64,000 nt of DNA from Chenopodium formosanum (GCA_024500155.1 CM044873.1:7755001-7819000), one strand, 5' to 3'. Shown: positions 48,301 through 60,778, counted from the first letter of the stretch. A program made the numbers and translations. Notes: generated by a model not told the origin, from the sequence alone.

Positions 48301-49662
48301 AAGGGGATTAGGTAACTAAATTCCCATGTTTTATGGGAAATCAAATTTCCTAAGAACTTATATTTCTTCTAGTTCTTTTTAATGTTAACCAAATAACCGT
48401 CCGCAATTGTAATTCCCATGATGTTCAACTTCCCCAATTTTAGATTCTATCTTTTACCAAAATTACCAAAGAAATATCGGTTACATTAAATGTAATTAAA
48501 TATTACATCAATTATCTTCATTAATTACAAAATGTATTAACAAAGAGTATAGCTAGGGGGCACTCACTCGTTTATCCAATCATTTCAATTACATGTATCT
48601 ACCGATATTCTAACAATAGAGCCAGTTGGTTTATATAGAATGACACCAATTCAAACAAAAGGCAACAAATATAGTTAAAACATGATAGAAAGAAAGAAAG
48701 AAGGCATACATCAATGTCGAGCTTATTAAAAAGCTCCTTAACCGGCTGAAAAGTTTCATCATCATCTGAAAAAAATTCAACCTTGTCATTGACACTCACG
48801 GGCGAAGCATTACCAAGTGTTTTATCATTGTCTACAAATGTTGACGGTGAAGAATCATCTTCAAGCGTTGCAAATGCTCCATCACTTTTCTTTTCTGTAA
48901 ATTTACTACCTGTATCATCTGAGCTTGCTCTCACCAACAATCTGCTTCTTCTTGTATCAGGATAAGACGAAACACCTCCTACATGTCAAACATTTAAAAT
49001 CATCAAATTAATACTCCCTCGGTTTTTAACATTTTCACATTTGCATTTACTAAGACTTACAATGCACAGTTTTAAGCAACAACATTAATAACAAACATTT
49101 CGAAGCTACACATCGAAACGAATCAAACAATACCACACATGAGTATCTTATCGAATATTAAGAAAACCTTAAACATTTGAAACCTTCAATAGCATATGAT
49201 TTTTTACAGTTTACAATGCTATCTTCGACGAACAGCATCATTTATCAATATTTTGAAACTACACACTGTGACGAATCTAACAATAACACACACAAAAATT
49301 ATTTTTACTTAAATGCTGTTTAGTAATCTTAAAAGCAGGATTATTTATGAATAATGACACATTTAGAAACTGTATAATCAGAATCAAAACCAAACACGCC
49401 GAAGAAAAAAAAATTAAAAAAATCAGATTAAAAATCGTTGAATTAGCTCAAAATCACCATTAAATTCGGCAACAATTATAGAAGTGAAAAAAATAAAAAT
49501 CAAACAAAAACAAGAGTAAAAAAAATTATCAAATGACAAACCTGAGAAATCGGGAAGCTTCTGGAGAGAAAAGCGTAAATGAGAAGCGTTAGATAAGAAG
49601 CGACGAGAAGATGAAGGTAGAAGCGGTGAAGATGAAAGAGCGCCGCTAGTACAGAGCGCCAT
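45376..49662 (-). CDS. CURT1D: CURVATURE THYLAKOID 1 family protein (CURT1D-like)
   Basis: Five minus-strand exons: 49662-49542, 48978-48710, 45839-45735, 45640-45569, 45447-45376. Sum 639 nt, 212 residues. Residues 1-60 are a Ser/Arg-rich chloroplast transit peptide (MALCTSGALSSSPLLPSSS). An acidic linker follows. Residues about 138-163 (LLYGGGAVVALWLLSAIVGA) and 168-188 (LEVVGLGYSVWFTTRYLLF) are the two CURT1 membrane segments, and the C terminus KKNREELGSKIEELKQEILG is the amphipathic helix. CURT1 proteins oligomerise at grana margins and bend thylakoid membranes. The end-region wording suggests the D type, but the paralogue is not proven. Intron 2 is 2.87 kb and unusually rich in repeats. 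Confidence 0.9.
46457..47661. repeat. Four dispersed copies of a ~100-bp unit in the CURT1 intron
   Basis: Copies start at 46457, 46776, 47255 and 47567 and run about 95-100 bases each. Shared order: CTGCTCAGGTAACCGCTCAGG, TTGACAT, TCAACCGAACATTAAGCATT, GCTGCTTTC, TCTCATCATGGCAGCATG. A fifth fragment (GGAACATTAAGCATTGCTTT) lies at 47521. The edges ATGCTGC and GCAGCAT are inverted, so each unit could fold. The spacers between units are unrelated and 200-380 bp long. Confidence 0.88.
47981..48440. mobile_element. Foldback MITE with ~200-bp arms
   Basis: The left half (ATGGGAATTACAATTTTGGG, TTTGGTTAACACTAAAAA, AAACATGGGAATTGAGTTACC) is matched in order by the reverse complement of the right half (ATGGGAATTACAATTGCGG, TTTGGTTAACATTAAAAA, AAACATGGGAATTTAGTTACC). 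The whole is an imperfect hairpin of about 460 bp in the CURT1 intron. No obvious target duplication was established. Confidence 0.75.
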
Positions 49663-51120
49663 TTTCGTCTCCCTTCTTCAAAACTCCAGAAAATGAAGCA
49701 CAAATTTGAAAAATTAGGGTTTTGTTTTAGGGGTTTATCAATTTCGATTGAATGAATTTTGTTGAGAAAGTAGTTGAGTGAAGTGATGGACTGATACTTG
49801 AGAAGTCTGCTAATTTAAAGGGCTGATTAAGTGGGTGTTGAATTGGGCTTAGGTTAATTTGATCCAAAAGGCCCAGTAATAGTTTGAGCCCAAAAAAGTG
49901 GGCGGCGGAGTGGAAATAGAAAAGTGTAGTTAAGGTAGCCGACTGATGGAATGAGAGTATATGGGGAAAGAATCTCCTGAGTTTCTTTTTGCCAGCTCAT
50001 TTTATACTATCTTTGCCTACCTCACTCTTTCTTTGCCTCTTCACGCGCTGTTCGGACAGTGTGGGTAAATTCACACCAATCTCACTAATCATAACTAGCC
50101 CCCTTTATACCTTGGTCCGATATCTGTCTCTGATCGCAGCAAATAAAAGTGAGAATTGTCGATGTTTAATCTTAATTGACATATTAAAACGATACAACTA
50201 GTCTCTTATTTATGTTTAGACTGCTAATACCCAATATAAACTTACTATTGACAATTGATTATTTTGATTAGGTTTACAATTACTGGACAAAAAAATTGTG
50301 CCCAACCCCTAGTGCAATGTTGAAAAATATGGAGAAAGTATAGTGATTCTGTGATTGGATGTGAATCATGTGGCCTTTAGCCCTTCACTTTAGAGTGAGT
50401 AACTTTAACTTAGTTTGATAAATGCTAGCCATAGATCATGAGAGGTTTTTTCTTGTCCCCCTATACGGGTTAGTGTTACTAACCTTGTTATGATTGGTAT
50501 TGTACACTCAATTTATATTTCAGTTCAAGTGTTGGAATTTAAACCAAGCCCTACATTGAACACACTAGGAAGAGTCAAATTCATTAACGTTGACTAGTCG
50601 TTGGCACATCACCAACTAGCCAACTATTGATTGGAGTATAACGCGTGTCACTAATTACCCTTTAATTATCAGAATTGTCTCTGATTGAGTGCCAAAATAT
50701 ATTCATCGATGAATGATACATGTTGCATCTGTCGATAAAAATACCTGTCGATTCCAATGACAAAATAGAGAAGATAAAAGGGAAAATACTAGATTGAAGA
50801 TCTCAAACTCATAGTCGCGCCATGGAACATAATCCACTGTCTTAGAAGCGAAATACGCCACAACCGGTAGTCCGGTTCAGGTTTCCTGATGCCGCACGCC
50901 CCCCAAGTTTAACGCAACTCTCATTCGTAATTCGTGTACCTGAACTCGAAGAGTGATATTACTCAAAAACTGTTCAGATCTCAAATGGTGGGTTTGTGTT
51001 TTGTGTGTTTAGGTTTTTCTTTCTTTTTCCCTTTGAAAAAGAACATGTGTAAAAAGTAGAAGTAGTAGTGTATTTATAAGGTCTCCCAAAGGAACCTAAT
51101 AAATATAAATTTTCTCTTTG
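49663..51120. other. 5' flank of the CURT1 gene and spacer, no gene
   Basis: The first ~150 bases upstream of the minus-strand ATG are presumed 5' UTR and promoter. The rest is AT-rich with no recognised coding region; GC rises moderately at 50810-50960. Confidence 0.55.
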
Positions 51121-51219
51121 CTGCAGCCGTACACGGTCATGTAGGTGAGGGTACACGACCGTGTAGTAAAGACTTGTTTACAGAAGTACACGGTTGTGTA
51201 GGAAAGAACACACGGCCAC

Positions 51220-51999
51220 TGTAGGGATTTATAGGTACTACGCAGCGGAAATAACATGAATCATATATAGTACCTAATCCAAGGATCTAATGCATAACAC
51301 ATAAAGCACAAATAATCGTACCTTTGAAGCGTGATTCCACGTGCGATCGAGCAAGAACAAAGGGAGATAAAGAACCCCAAGCGTGATTCCTCTACTTGGT
51401 CCACGGGCACAAGTTAAACCTCCACTAATGCTAGTTAGTCGTGACTGAACGCTTCAATCAACCTTCAACGGAGAGGAGAGACATACTAACCAAGAACCAC
51501 CACGATAACCACCACACGCGCCACCAAGGGGTGGCCGGCCGTACGGTCGTGAGGGGAGGATGAGGGCCGTGAGTTGGAGAGAGGATTAGGGTTTTGAGAT
51601 TGGTTGCCTTGATGTCAAAATTCACTGTGTGTGAATTATGACTGCTTCTTACAAACCCTAGGCATGGATCTTATTTATAGATCTCATCTCTAAATAAGAG
51701 CCCATGTCAAAAGCCCAAAACCTAATTCCAATCTAACCATGCTAGCCCAATCCAATTCATGATTAGTTAATTGCTCATGAGGCCCATTAATGGGCCTCTT
51801 ACTTGCTTAACCCAATACCCTTGTTGTGTGACCTTATAGGATCCATTCTATAAGGCTTTGGGCTATTTAACCAACCCAAAGATCAATTATCATATCTAGC
51901 ACCAGATATTGACGACCCTATAGAATGAACTTATTATCTCCATAATAGTGATCCTTGATATATCTAGTAATTGCACTTATCGAAGACATAATTCCTTCA
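51220..51999 (-). repeat. 3' LTR of the LARD-like element
   Basis: 780 bp, starting TGTAGGGATTTATAGG and ending ATAATTCCTTCA on the plus strand. Compared base by base by eye with 58751-59530, only one difference was found (AACAAAGGGAG here, AACAAAAGGAG there). Confidence 0.95.
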
Positions 52000-54900
52000 A
52001 TCTCCCACTTGTCTGAGACAAGTGCGCAATATTCAAATTCCTTAAGTCAATGTGTGTCGATTTGATAATATGATTGCATCTTATGTCGTGATCATATTAA
52101 TCTACAAATCTTTCTTGAAATCTGAGTTAGAATTACAAAACAAATGGTTACAATGTAATCCATTTGAGCACGGCCATGCATTTTCTGAATTCTCCCTCTT
52201 CAAGGGGCCAAGACACATTCCTAATTAAATAGGTAGACTCAATCCAATCTTATGGCAACCAAAGCTCCCACTCAATTCATGAAGTGACCGGGAAACATCC
52301 TTTATAATCCCCATTTACGGCAAGACGTTTGAATGTACCACAGTCAAAACAATCATTGAATAGAATCAGTGTTCCACTCATGTCAAAGGAATCCACTAAT
52401 ATATCCGGAAGTTCTATACTTGAACTTCAAAGTAGGTCTATAGTTCAATCATGCATCATTCATGCATATCCATGTGATTGACCGAGCATCACTACGCTCC
52501 TATAGCCCATGAAACTGCGCTATCCAATCAATCTTAACATGCTAGTCCATTATTGAAATCATTTATGTCCAGTTTAATGATTCCGAACTAGGAACTTAAA
52601 TAATATATGAATTTAGTTCACCTGTGGGGTTTCATTCAAAAGGTCATCAACCTAGTGAGCCCATCAATTCATAATTATTTTGGACATTTTATTTAATCTT
52701 GAAACCACGATTAAATAAGATTGAAACTTTGTTTCAATTGATAAACATAATTCTGCAAGCTAATGTATTTACTTTTGTAATATGCTTTCTCAAAACATAC
52801 ACAACTAAAATTACATAACTTGCTTCAATCCAAAAACCTTAGTATGACTCTCATACCTTGGTCATGGAAGGGGTTTAGTAAGTAGAGTTCATGAGACATT
52901 CTCATAAACATGAATTTTGCAATTTCTAAATTTTATAATCATTTTCATCTCCATACACTAAGAATTTTCCTTCGCCCTTTCGCAAGGAACTTTGGAATTT
53001 CTAATTTGTACTCCAACGTTACATTGGATTTCGATTGAAATCTATCATCACTTGTTCTTTAAAACATGTGAATCAAATAGACGAGTATAGTCCATGACAT
53101 GCATGATGCATCCTTTGCAAATTTCATAAGGATCATCACACAAAATCTTAATTTCATCAACCTTTCTCAAGGTATTGAATCATTAATCAACGTCCCATGT
53201 CACATGGGATTGAAAACTCTTTTCAATATAATGTTGAACCTTATAAGAATCTTATCAATATAAGTTTCTTAATCAAAACTCAAACATCCTTCGAGACCTA
53301 TCTATATAGATCTTGAATCCCAAATGTACTCATCTTCTTCTTCAAGATTTTCATACAAAATGCATTAACCATTACTTGACTATTCAAGCAACAAATAATC
53401 GCTCTTTGTACTAGACCAAGAAGACTTCATAGCTCCCACTAAACGTCTTGTACACTCAAGACCTTTTCCTTCATTTTACGAGAACATCAAACGATTTGAC
53501 TAACTCGCAAAATCAAGAACATTAACTCCCTGATGCTAACTACAATCCATTATGGATCTTCTATGCATCCCTAGGATTATTGGATCTCCAAACTTTTGAT
53601 TGTTTCATATACAAATCTTATTTCATGAACAATTTCAAGAAAGTGTTTTGAAATCCATCTACCAAATCTTATAAGGTAGAAATCACTAAGTATCTTTAAT
53701 AGATCTTTGCAACATGTAAAGGTTTCATCATAATCATAGTCACACTATGAATTAGTTGAATCCTTTAACAAGTCTTTGCTTTAGTTAGAAAACATTTTTC
53801 TTTCTTGTCTGCTCTGCTTATATGGGTTTCACCCAACTTAGGCAAATTATTCAAGTGTCATACGCTTGCTTACAGACTTAGAGTCTATTTAAGAATTCAT
53901 GTTTTTTAAACCACTTGGAGTTATAACTTGTCAAATCATCCTTATTCCTTGCATAATCATCATGTTCCAAAATGAGTATTTTAGAACTCTTAGTCAATAT
54001 GAAATCATATTTCTTTGGCTAAGTTTTACATATGCTAGTCATCATTGTGGGTTTTTATGCAACAATTGAAACTCATACAACAACTTTGTTTAGTTTTCAA
54101 TGAGAAACGACAATAGAGGATGTGCACTTGGAATGTACTACCTTCGACACATGGTTATTAATCCCATTACACTTAATGAGACCACGCGTTGTCATTTGTA
54201 ACATGAGGTGAATCATGCTCATATTGTTGCTTTTATTCGATTACTTCTCAAATTTCTTCGAGATTTTCGAAATCACTTTTCTTGAACTCTTTCAAGGTTC
54301 TCGAACTTTTCAAGATTCTTATACTCCCACTTGCCTTTTGAGGAGGCATATTTAGCATAGGGTGAACCAACCATGGTTTTGAACCATGTTTGTTTGTTGC
54401 TTTTCTCGAACTCTTTAGAGATTAACACTACTCCCACTTGACCTTTTGGAACAATTTCCATAAGGGCACCTACTTGAGAAACAAACATTTTGTGCTAAGT
54501 ATGGTTTGTGTAGTAGTACCCCGTGCTCTATATAGGAATCGAACGTGCATCAAACGGTTTAATACATGTTTTATTACTTGCTTTGTAGAAGGACTTAATA
54601 AGAACTTTTCTTATCCATATCACATATGAAGCCTTTGCTACATTTGATTTGACGTATGTAGTTTGTTTAGTTTTGTAGCTTATTTTAGAAGTATATCCCT
54701 TGAACAATGGTTGGAAGATAGGTAATTTACATCCATTATCAAAATATATCTCATATAGGTTGATAGCTCCCTTCACAAACACTTCACAAGGTTTTCTTTC
54801 GGAGTTTGTTGTAAAACGATTTCTCAACTCTTGGATGTTTATCAATGTCTTGGCTTAAATTCTCATTATTACGATCATATCGCAATACTTTGAATGTGTT

Positions 54901-57900
54901 GCCAAGCACATGTCTCGACTTAAATTTTCACAATTACAATCATATTGTAGTGTAATCATTATCTTGTCAAGTTGATACTGAACTTCATACTGAACATTTT
55001 GAACTTTTCAAAATTTTCACTTCCATGCTTCAACAAGCATAAATAGTGATCGTATCACAAATGAAGTTTCATTGTCCATCTCTAGTCTTTGAACCTTTGG
55101 TTTTCTTACATCAATATGTATTCGACCTCGAGTTCGCATCATCATTTTTCTAAATGGTGACTTTGTCAAAATTTCAAATTTGAATGATAATTACATATAT
55201 CAATGGATTCATAATCCAATGATATTGAAAGTCCATCCCTTTGGATCTTCCGCATGCAATTTTCATTTTCATTCGAATTAATTGACATGTTTAGAGACAA
55301 CTTATATATATATATAGAAATGGTTTAACTATTTTCTATCATATAGAACTTTAAACCTATTTAGCAATTCAAAACACATTATGACTCAATGAAGCATAGA
55401 ATAACATTTATTCCACGTTTTGAATCTTCTATGTTTAGTCATTACTAACATTGAATGGTGTTTTGATAATGGCAAGAATGAATAACATTTATTTAATTCT
55501 AGCCAATTATTAGTGGTGAAATACTAGTTCTACTTGTAAAATTGCAACTTTTGCTTCCAAACTTGTAGATTCTACTTGTAAAGTAGCAACATTTGCTTCT
55601 AAACTTGTAGATTTATTCCTCCTTTAGCTAATTTCTTCCTTTAGTTCAACCAAATTGTGCAATGAAGGATCTAAACAAGACATCATATGTCCAAGAAGTA
55701 GCAATATGCTAAATCAATTTCTATAGTATACTCATTTCCATTCTTTACCTTCCAACTATATGAGGTAGTATCTAAACAATTGGAATTGGTCCATTTAATT
55801 TGAAACATTTGTTGTTCATAACAACTTTTAGCATGTAAGTAGTTCTAGGTTTGAGAAGTAGCAACTTGTTTGCAATTCTTGGCCTATAACTTCTTAATGC
55901 AATCCTCATATATTCCTAAACCTTTCCCGTTTGAGCCACTTAGAACATTTTTCTTAGGTTCAAAATGATACCTTGCTCAACTACTTTAAGCACTTTTCAT
56001 GATTTTGCTAAGTCTATTGTATCATTATTTATATTTGAGTTTAATCAAGTATTAAACTCTATATAAAGTAGATGAAGAATACTGTTATTTGATCAACTTT
56101 TGATCATAGAGATTTCCAATCATTTTCTTATATTCAATCATATTGAAGATAAGAGATTTTATTGGACTTGTACACTTGTCTTTTGAGGGATTGTACCTCT
56201 CATCTCATTATGTCCCTTGAAATATTTTTCAAAATGAAGATGTGTTGGTATTTTACTCAAACATTTTGAATAAAACCAACCTTAGACATGTGACATGAAT
56301 TTCTAAAACTTGCCTTTTAGAACCATCTTAGCAAAATTGGAATATAGGTTTATGGATTATCTGTTAACCTTTTGAGAACTTTTCTCAACTTTATTTTCAA
56401 TCGAGGAGATTATATATAAAAATAAAATTAGAACGATATGTTACTTACAAGTAAACGCAAAATTCAATTATGTTTATTAAAATTTAAAGTACCATAAGCG
56501 AATTAAATTGGTAACTTTAAAACACTCTATTCAATTTAAGTGATCCCAATTTGAATTAAGTGATTCCAAGATCCTTTATTCGTGCAATAATTAACCGGAC
56601 TGAGGCCCTGCCATCAACCATTACATTTTCAAGGTGAGTAAACTCTTTACTGATTACAACTCTTGTAACTCTTGGTTGAATAATTAACCATCACATGTTT
56701 AATTATTACTCTTAGCTTCAAGGTTCTAAACGCTTTAGGTAACCTTGTTGAATATAACCAATTAAAAGTGTAGATATGCGGTCCTACCCCCACTTCCCCA
56801 AGATATATTATGATGCTCTGCTGAGGCCGACCCATCACAAACGATCAAGGTTTTTGTCGGGTTTTTAATTGGAAAAGCTGCATCAATATTACTGGGATCT
56901 AGATTTATTATGTTGTGATTAAATAGTGAACTCTAGCGCATCATCACAAAACATCAATAAAATCTAACATGCATAAAATACTGAATGCATAAATAAGACA
57001 TAGCATGGCCCCTAATCCTAGAAAAACTAATAAAGTAAATGCTCCCACTTGAACCATCATGGATCGCATCCACCTTGCTCCTTTGGGCCTTCACTTCATG
57101 GGCTTCTTGGATTAACTGCAACCTGTAATTCTACTCTATTCTATCTACTACTTAAATAAAATAAAATAAAATTACAAAATACTTTATCGGTACGTAGACC
57201 GTACTAAGATTACAAAACTACATCACGATGCGCAGATCGTATTTAGCAATCTACTGGGCCATACTAGTCATTATATAGCAATAAAACAACATCATATATT
57301 ATAAAATTGCCACATAATAAATCACTCATCATGCTTTCCTAAACTACAACATCGAATGTTCACAATTAAGGAAACATGGCATCTAAATATCTCATATTTT
57401 AATTAATGTAATTAGATAATATCATATATTATTCATGATCATCAATAAAATATCATATATTCTAAATTTGTCATGAGATAGAATCAAATCTTATTTTAAT
57501 CTTAAAAGATAAATCATATTTATCCTCAAAGATTATCCTAACAAAGTTAGGAAATTCTATCCTAATTACTAGCCAATCACAATATTTTAAATGAATTATA
57601 TCCAAAAATAATTATGGGATAATCACATTATTTAAATCAATTATTATCCTTTTGGAATATGCTCAGAATATCCTAATCATTCTTATCCATAATTAACCAC
57701 TTTAATTTAGGATAATTACCAATTTAACAACTTAAATATGGATAATATCAAGTATAACAACTTTTGAATATTTGATTTTATCCTAAAATAAAATATTTTA
57801 TCCAAATAAAACCAATTTTATCTTTTAAAATAAAAGATCATATTTTCAAAATATTTTAACTTATCCAAAATAAAATTGATTTTATCCCAAAATAATTCAC

Positions 57901-57954
57901 AATTATCTTGAAATAAATTTTTCAAAAAACTAATTTTTTTTTTTATTTTTAAAA

Positions 57955-58195
57955 TGCGCCAGCCACCGTGGTGTGGCCAGCCGAAGCTAGCCACGGTGGC
58001 CGTACACCGTGAGGTGTACGCTGCTATAGGCAGCGACGCACAGCAGCAGCAGTGCCGCGCAACTGTTGCACGGTTCTGCTGTTGCTGCACCTTTTTGATC
58101 CACCTGCTGCCCCTCCTCGCCCCTCCCTCCGGACCACCTGCAGCGGCAGCCGCCGTGGCTGCGCCACCCAGCCGCGGTTGCCGCTGCTAAAACCC
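57955..58195. other. GC-rich islet inside the LTR element
   Basis: About 240 bases rich in GCAGC, GCCGCC and short palindromes (GCCACGGTGGC, GTACACCGTGAGGTGTAC) within very AT-rich element DNA, about 550 bases after the primer site. Overlapping ORFs of 60-90 codons on both strands look like composition artefacts. It could be a captured host fragment or a structured leader. Confidence 0.6.
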
Positions 58196-58740
58196 CTTTT
58201 TTTTTTTTTATTGAGTTCAATTTTAATCAACAACTTTTGTTAAATAAAATTCATGTGGTCCATGATAAATTAAAACATAACTTTTATGCTAATTCATCCA
58301 ATTAAAATTAAATTCACAATCTAATTTTAAAACTAGGGTTCTTCATGAATATTAATCCCCAATTCAATTTAACTCTTAAATTAAATAATTTGATCATGAA
58401 AAATTCATAATTTATCATGAAATCAAATAGATTAAATTCATTAATTACATAGTAAACGAATTAAATCAAAACCAAAACATAAAATTCATAATTTAGGGTT
58501 AGGGTTTCGAAATTTTCGAAATTAGGGTTTGGGAGGTCGAAATTTTCGAGCATATTAGGCAAAAATCGGATCTCTTCATGGCTATTTTGAGCATTATTAA
58601 ATCACATTTAATCAATTCCAAGAGTTAAATCACATTTAATATAATAATTGACCCATAATTTATTATTCTCCCTCCTAATTGAATTAAAATTGTGGATTAT
58701 CAAAGAATTATTGGCAATATGCGTAAATGCAATAGGCTAA

Positions 58741-58749
58741 CTGATACCA
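58741..58749 (-). other. Primer binding site (initiator tRNA-Met)
   Basis: TGGTATCAG on the minus strand, one base after the 5' LTR, complementary to the 3' end of plant initiator tRNA-Met. It fixes the orientation of the element. Confidence 0.8.
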
Positions 58750-58750
58750 C

Positions 58751-59530
58751 TGTAGGGATTTATAGGTACTACGCAGCGGAAATAACATGAATCATATATA
58801 GTACCTAATCCAAGGATCTAATGCATAACACATAAAGCACAAATAATCGTACCTTTGAAGCGTGATTCCACGTGCGATCGAGCAAGAACAAAAGGAGATA
58901 AAGAACCCCAAGCGTGATTCCTCTACTTGGTCCACGGGCACAAGTTAAACCTCCACTAATGCTAGTTAGTCGTGACTGAACGCTTCAATCAACCTTCAAC
59001 GGAGAGGAGAGACATACTAACCAAGAACCACCACGATAACCACCACACGCGCCACCAAGGGGTGGCCGGCCGTACGGTCGTGAGGGGAGGATGAGGGCCG
59101 TGAGTTGGAGAGAGGATTAGGGTTTTGAGATTGGTTGCCTTGATGTCAAAATTCACTGTGTGTGAATTATGACTGCTTCTTACAAACCCTAGGCATGGAT
59201 CTTATTTATAGATCTCATCTCTAAATAAGAGCCCATGTCAAAAGCCCAAAACCTAATTCCAATCTAACCATGCTAGCCCAATCCAATTCATGATTAGTTA
59301 ATTGCTCATGAGGCCCATTAATGGGCCTCTTACTTGCTTAACCCAATACCCTTGTTGTGTGACCTTATAGGATCCATTCTATAAGGCTTTGGGCTATTTA
59401 ACCAACCCAAAGATCAATTATCATATCTAGCACCAGATATTGACGACCCTATAGAATGAACTTATTATCTCCATAATAGTGATCCTTGATATATCTAGTA
59501 ATTGCACTTATCGAAGACATAATTCCTTCA
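58751..59530 (-). repeat. 5' LTR of the LARD-like element
   Basis: 780 bp, partner of 51220-51999. On the minus strand this is the promoter-bearing LTR, followed by the tRNA primer site at 58749-58741. Confidence 0.95.
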
Positions 59531-59739
59531 CGGCCGTGTAGTCGGGTTTATATGCAAGAGCTATCACACGGTCGTGTACTATTAGACACACGACCATGTA
59601 TCAATTGTTGCGAAACGAGTCTACAACCAAATGAGAATAAATATCTCCGGTTGCATTACCAACTCCAACAACATCTGCATCTCAACCAATAGTCAATGGT
59701 GTGCTAGCATTTAGTCAAACTTCCAAATGCCAAGTGTTG

Positions 59740-60130
59740 TACTCTAGGTTGCACAAGAACGAGTACGGACACGGATATGAATACGAAACGGATACGGAAA
59801 AACGTCTATCTCTAAATAAGGGACACGAGTACGGGATGTTAAAATTCATAAAATATACTTTAAAAAAAGAATTTGACCAAATATTTGTCATTTTGTCCTC
59901 TCATAAGATTATATAGTATCATATTAACAATATAAAGTCACCCATATTATTTAACAATTACCTTATTTATCTTACTCTACTTAAAATTTCTCAATAAAAA
60001 AGTTAAACAACCTATATCATTAGTCAAATACGGTCCAGACGTGTCGTCATGTGTCCCACGGATATCGGTGTCTGACACAATGTCCGACACAGACACGGCA
60101 GTTGGATGAAGTGTCCATGCATCCTAGGTT
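59740..60130. repeat. Repeat with GGACACGG/TGTCCGACAC edges
   Basis: Left part has GAGTACGGACACGGATATG; right part has CACGGATATCGGTGTCTGAC, TGTCCGACACAGACACGGCA and GTGTCCATGCATCCTAGGTT. The two halves are roughly inverted and look like a plant MITE-type repeat. Ends and family are uncertain. Confidence 0.35.
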
Positions 60131-60532
60131 GTACTATGATGCTCCAAAGTCCAAACAAATAGAAAACCTCAAAAACAGGGAGGAGCAATTTAAGGTACAC
60201 ATGGTGTACAAAAGGAATCTTGTACACAAGTTTCCTATTGGTTGAATGGAAATATTCCTTATATGTGGGGCAACTTCAATTTCATTTGAAATTCAAACTT
60301 GTTTTTCAAATTTTCAACTTTTGAATTTCAAATCTTTCTATCCTTTCACCTACCCAAATGAATGTAGTATATAGTCCCAAAAAAAAAAAATCAGATTTTT
60401 TTACCTCATTTTTTTTCTCTCTCCTAAAATTTTTTCTCTCTCCTCTATTTTCCCCTCTAATGTATCTGGGTACAATTAACTCATGAAGAACAATATACAA
60501 AAATTGGTTAAAGAGTAGGGGAGTTTGATAAC

Positions 60533-60647
60533 AATGGCAGAAACTAATTTCATCGTTAACAATGGCGTGAAACTAACTTGTTAACAATGGTGTGAAACTA
60601 ATTTCATCATTAACAATGGCGTGAAACTAATTTGTTAACAATGGCGG
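60533..60647 (+). repeat. Tandem repeat, ~35-bp unit
   Basis: Four consecutive units of the type TTAACAATGGCGTGAAACTAA, then TTTCATCA or TTG, with small differences. Lies between the LTR element and the hAT element. No coding role seen. Confidence 0.75.
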
Positions 60648-60778
60648 TGCGATTTTGTAGTCGGTTAATTTGCGAAGGCCGTGAACATTACAAACAGCAG
60701 CAGCCTTTAGTTCACGAGGCTTTTTGCGAACATCCACAAGAGAACGATGTTGTGGGATGGTTTTACTGCAGCAGTAGC

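Larger units (their letters stand above)
51218..59530 (-). mobile_element. Young non-autonomous LTR retrotransposon (LARD-like), minus strand
   Basis: Two 780-bp LTRs (51220-51999, 58751-59530) that differ at a single base. On the minus strand the LTR starts TGAAGGAATTATG and ends CCCTACA. Next to the 5' LTR is TGGTATCAG (58749-58741), the initiator-Met tRNA binding site. Next to the 3' LTR is the purine tract AAGTGGGAGAT. A 5-bp duplication CGGCC (51213-51217, 59531-59535) flanks the element, with an extra AC at 51218-51219. The 6.75 kb interior has no gag-pol ORF; the longest reading frames are about 105 codons without known domains. The PBS and purine-tract style is copia-like. Confidence 0.9.
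51131..59599. repeat. Array of ACACGRYCRTGT palindromes, split by the LTR element
   Basis: Twelve-base imperfect palindromes at 51131-51142, 51153-51164, 51188-51199, 51210-51217 joined to 59536-59539, 59566-59577 and 59588-59599. With the LTR element removed, six lie within about 160 bases. The interrupted unit, ACACGGCCGTGT, is a perfect palindrome. Similar motifs are common in some plant LTR sequences (recollection), so the array may belong to an older element. Confidence 0.75.

Noticed and set aside
54273..54845. Two minus-strand ORFs (71 and 105 codons) inside the LTR element as possible gag remnants
   Set aside because: No zinc knuckle, protease or polymerase motif; the phrases around the GTGGGAG motifs look like internal repeats.
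58495..58530. Telomere-like TTAGGGTTAGGG motif
   Set aside because: Only two units, in AT-rich LTR-element DNA; plant telomeres use TTTAGGG and long arrays.
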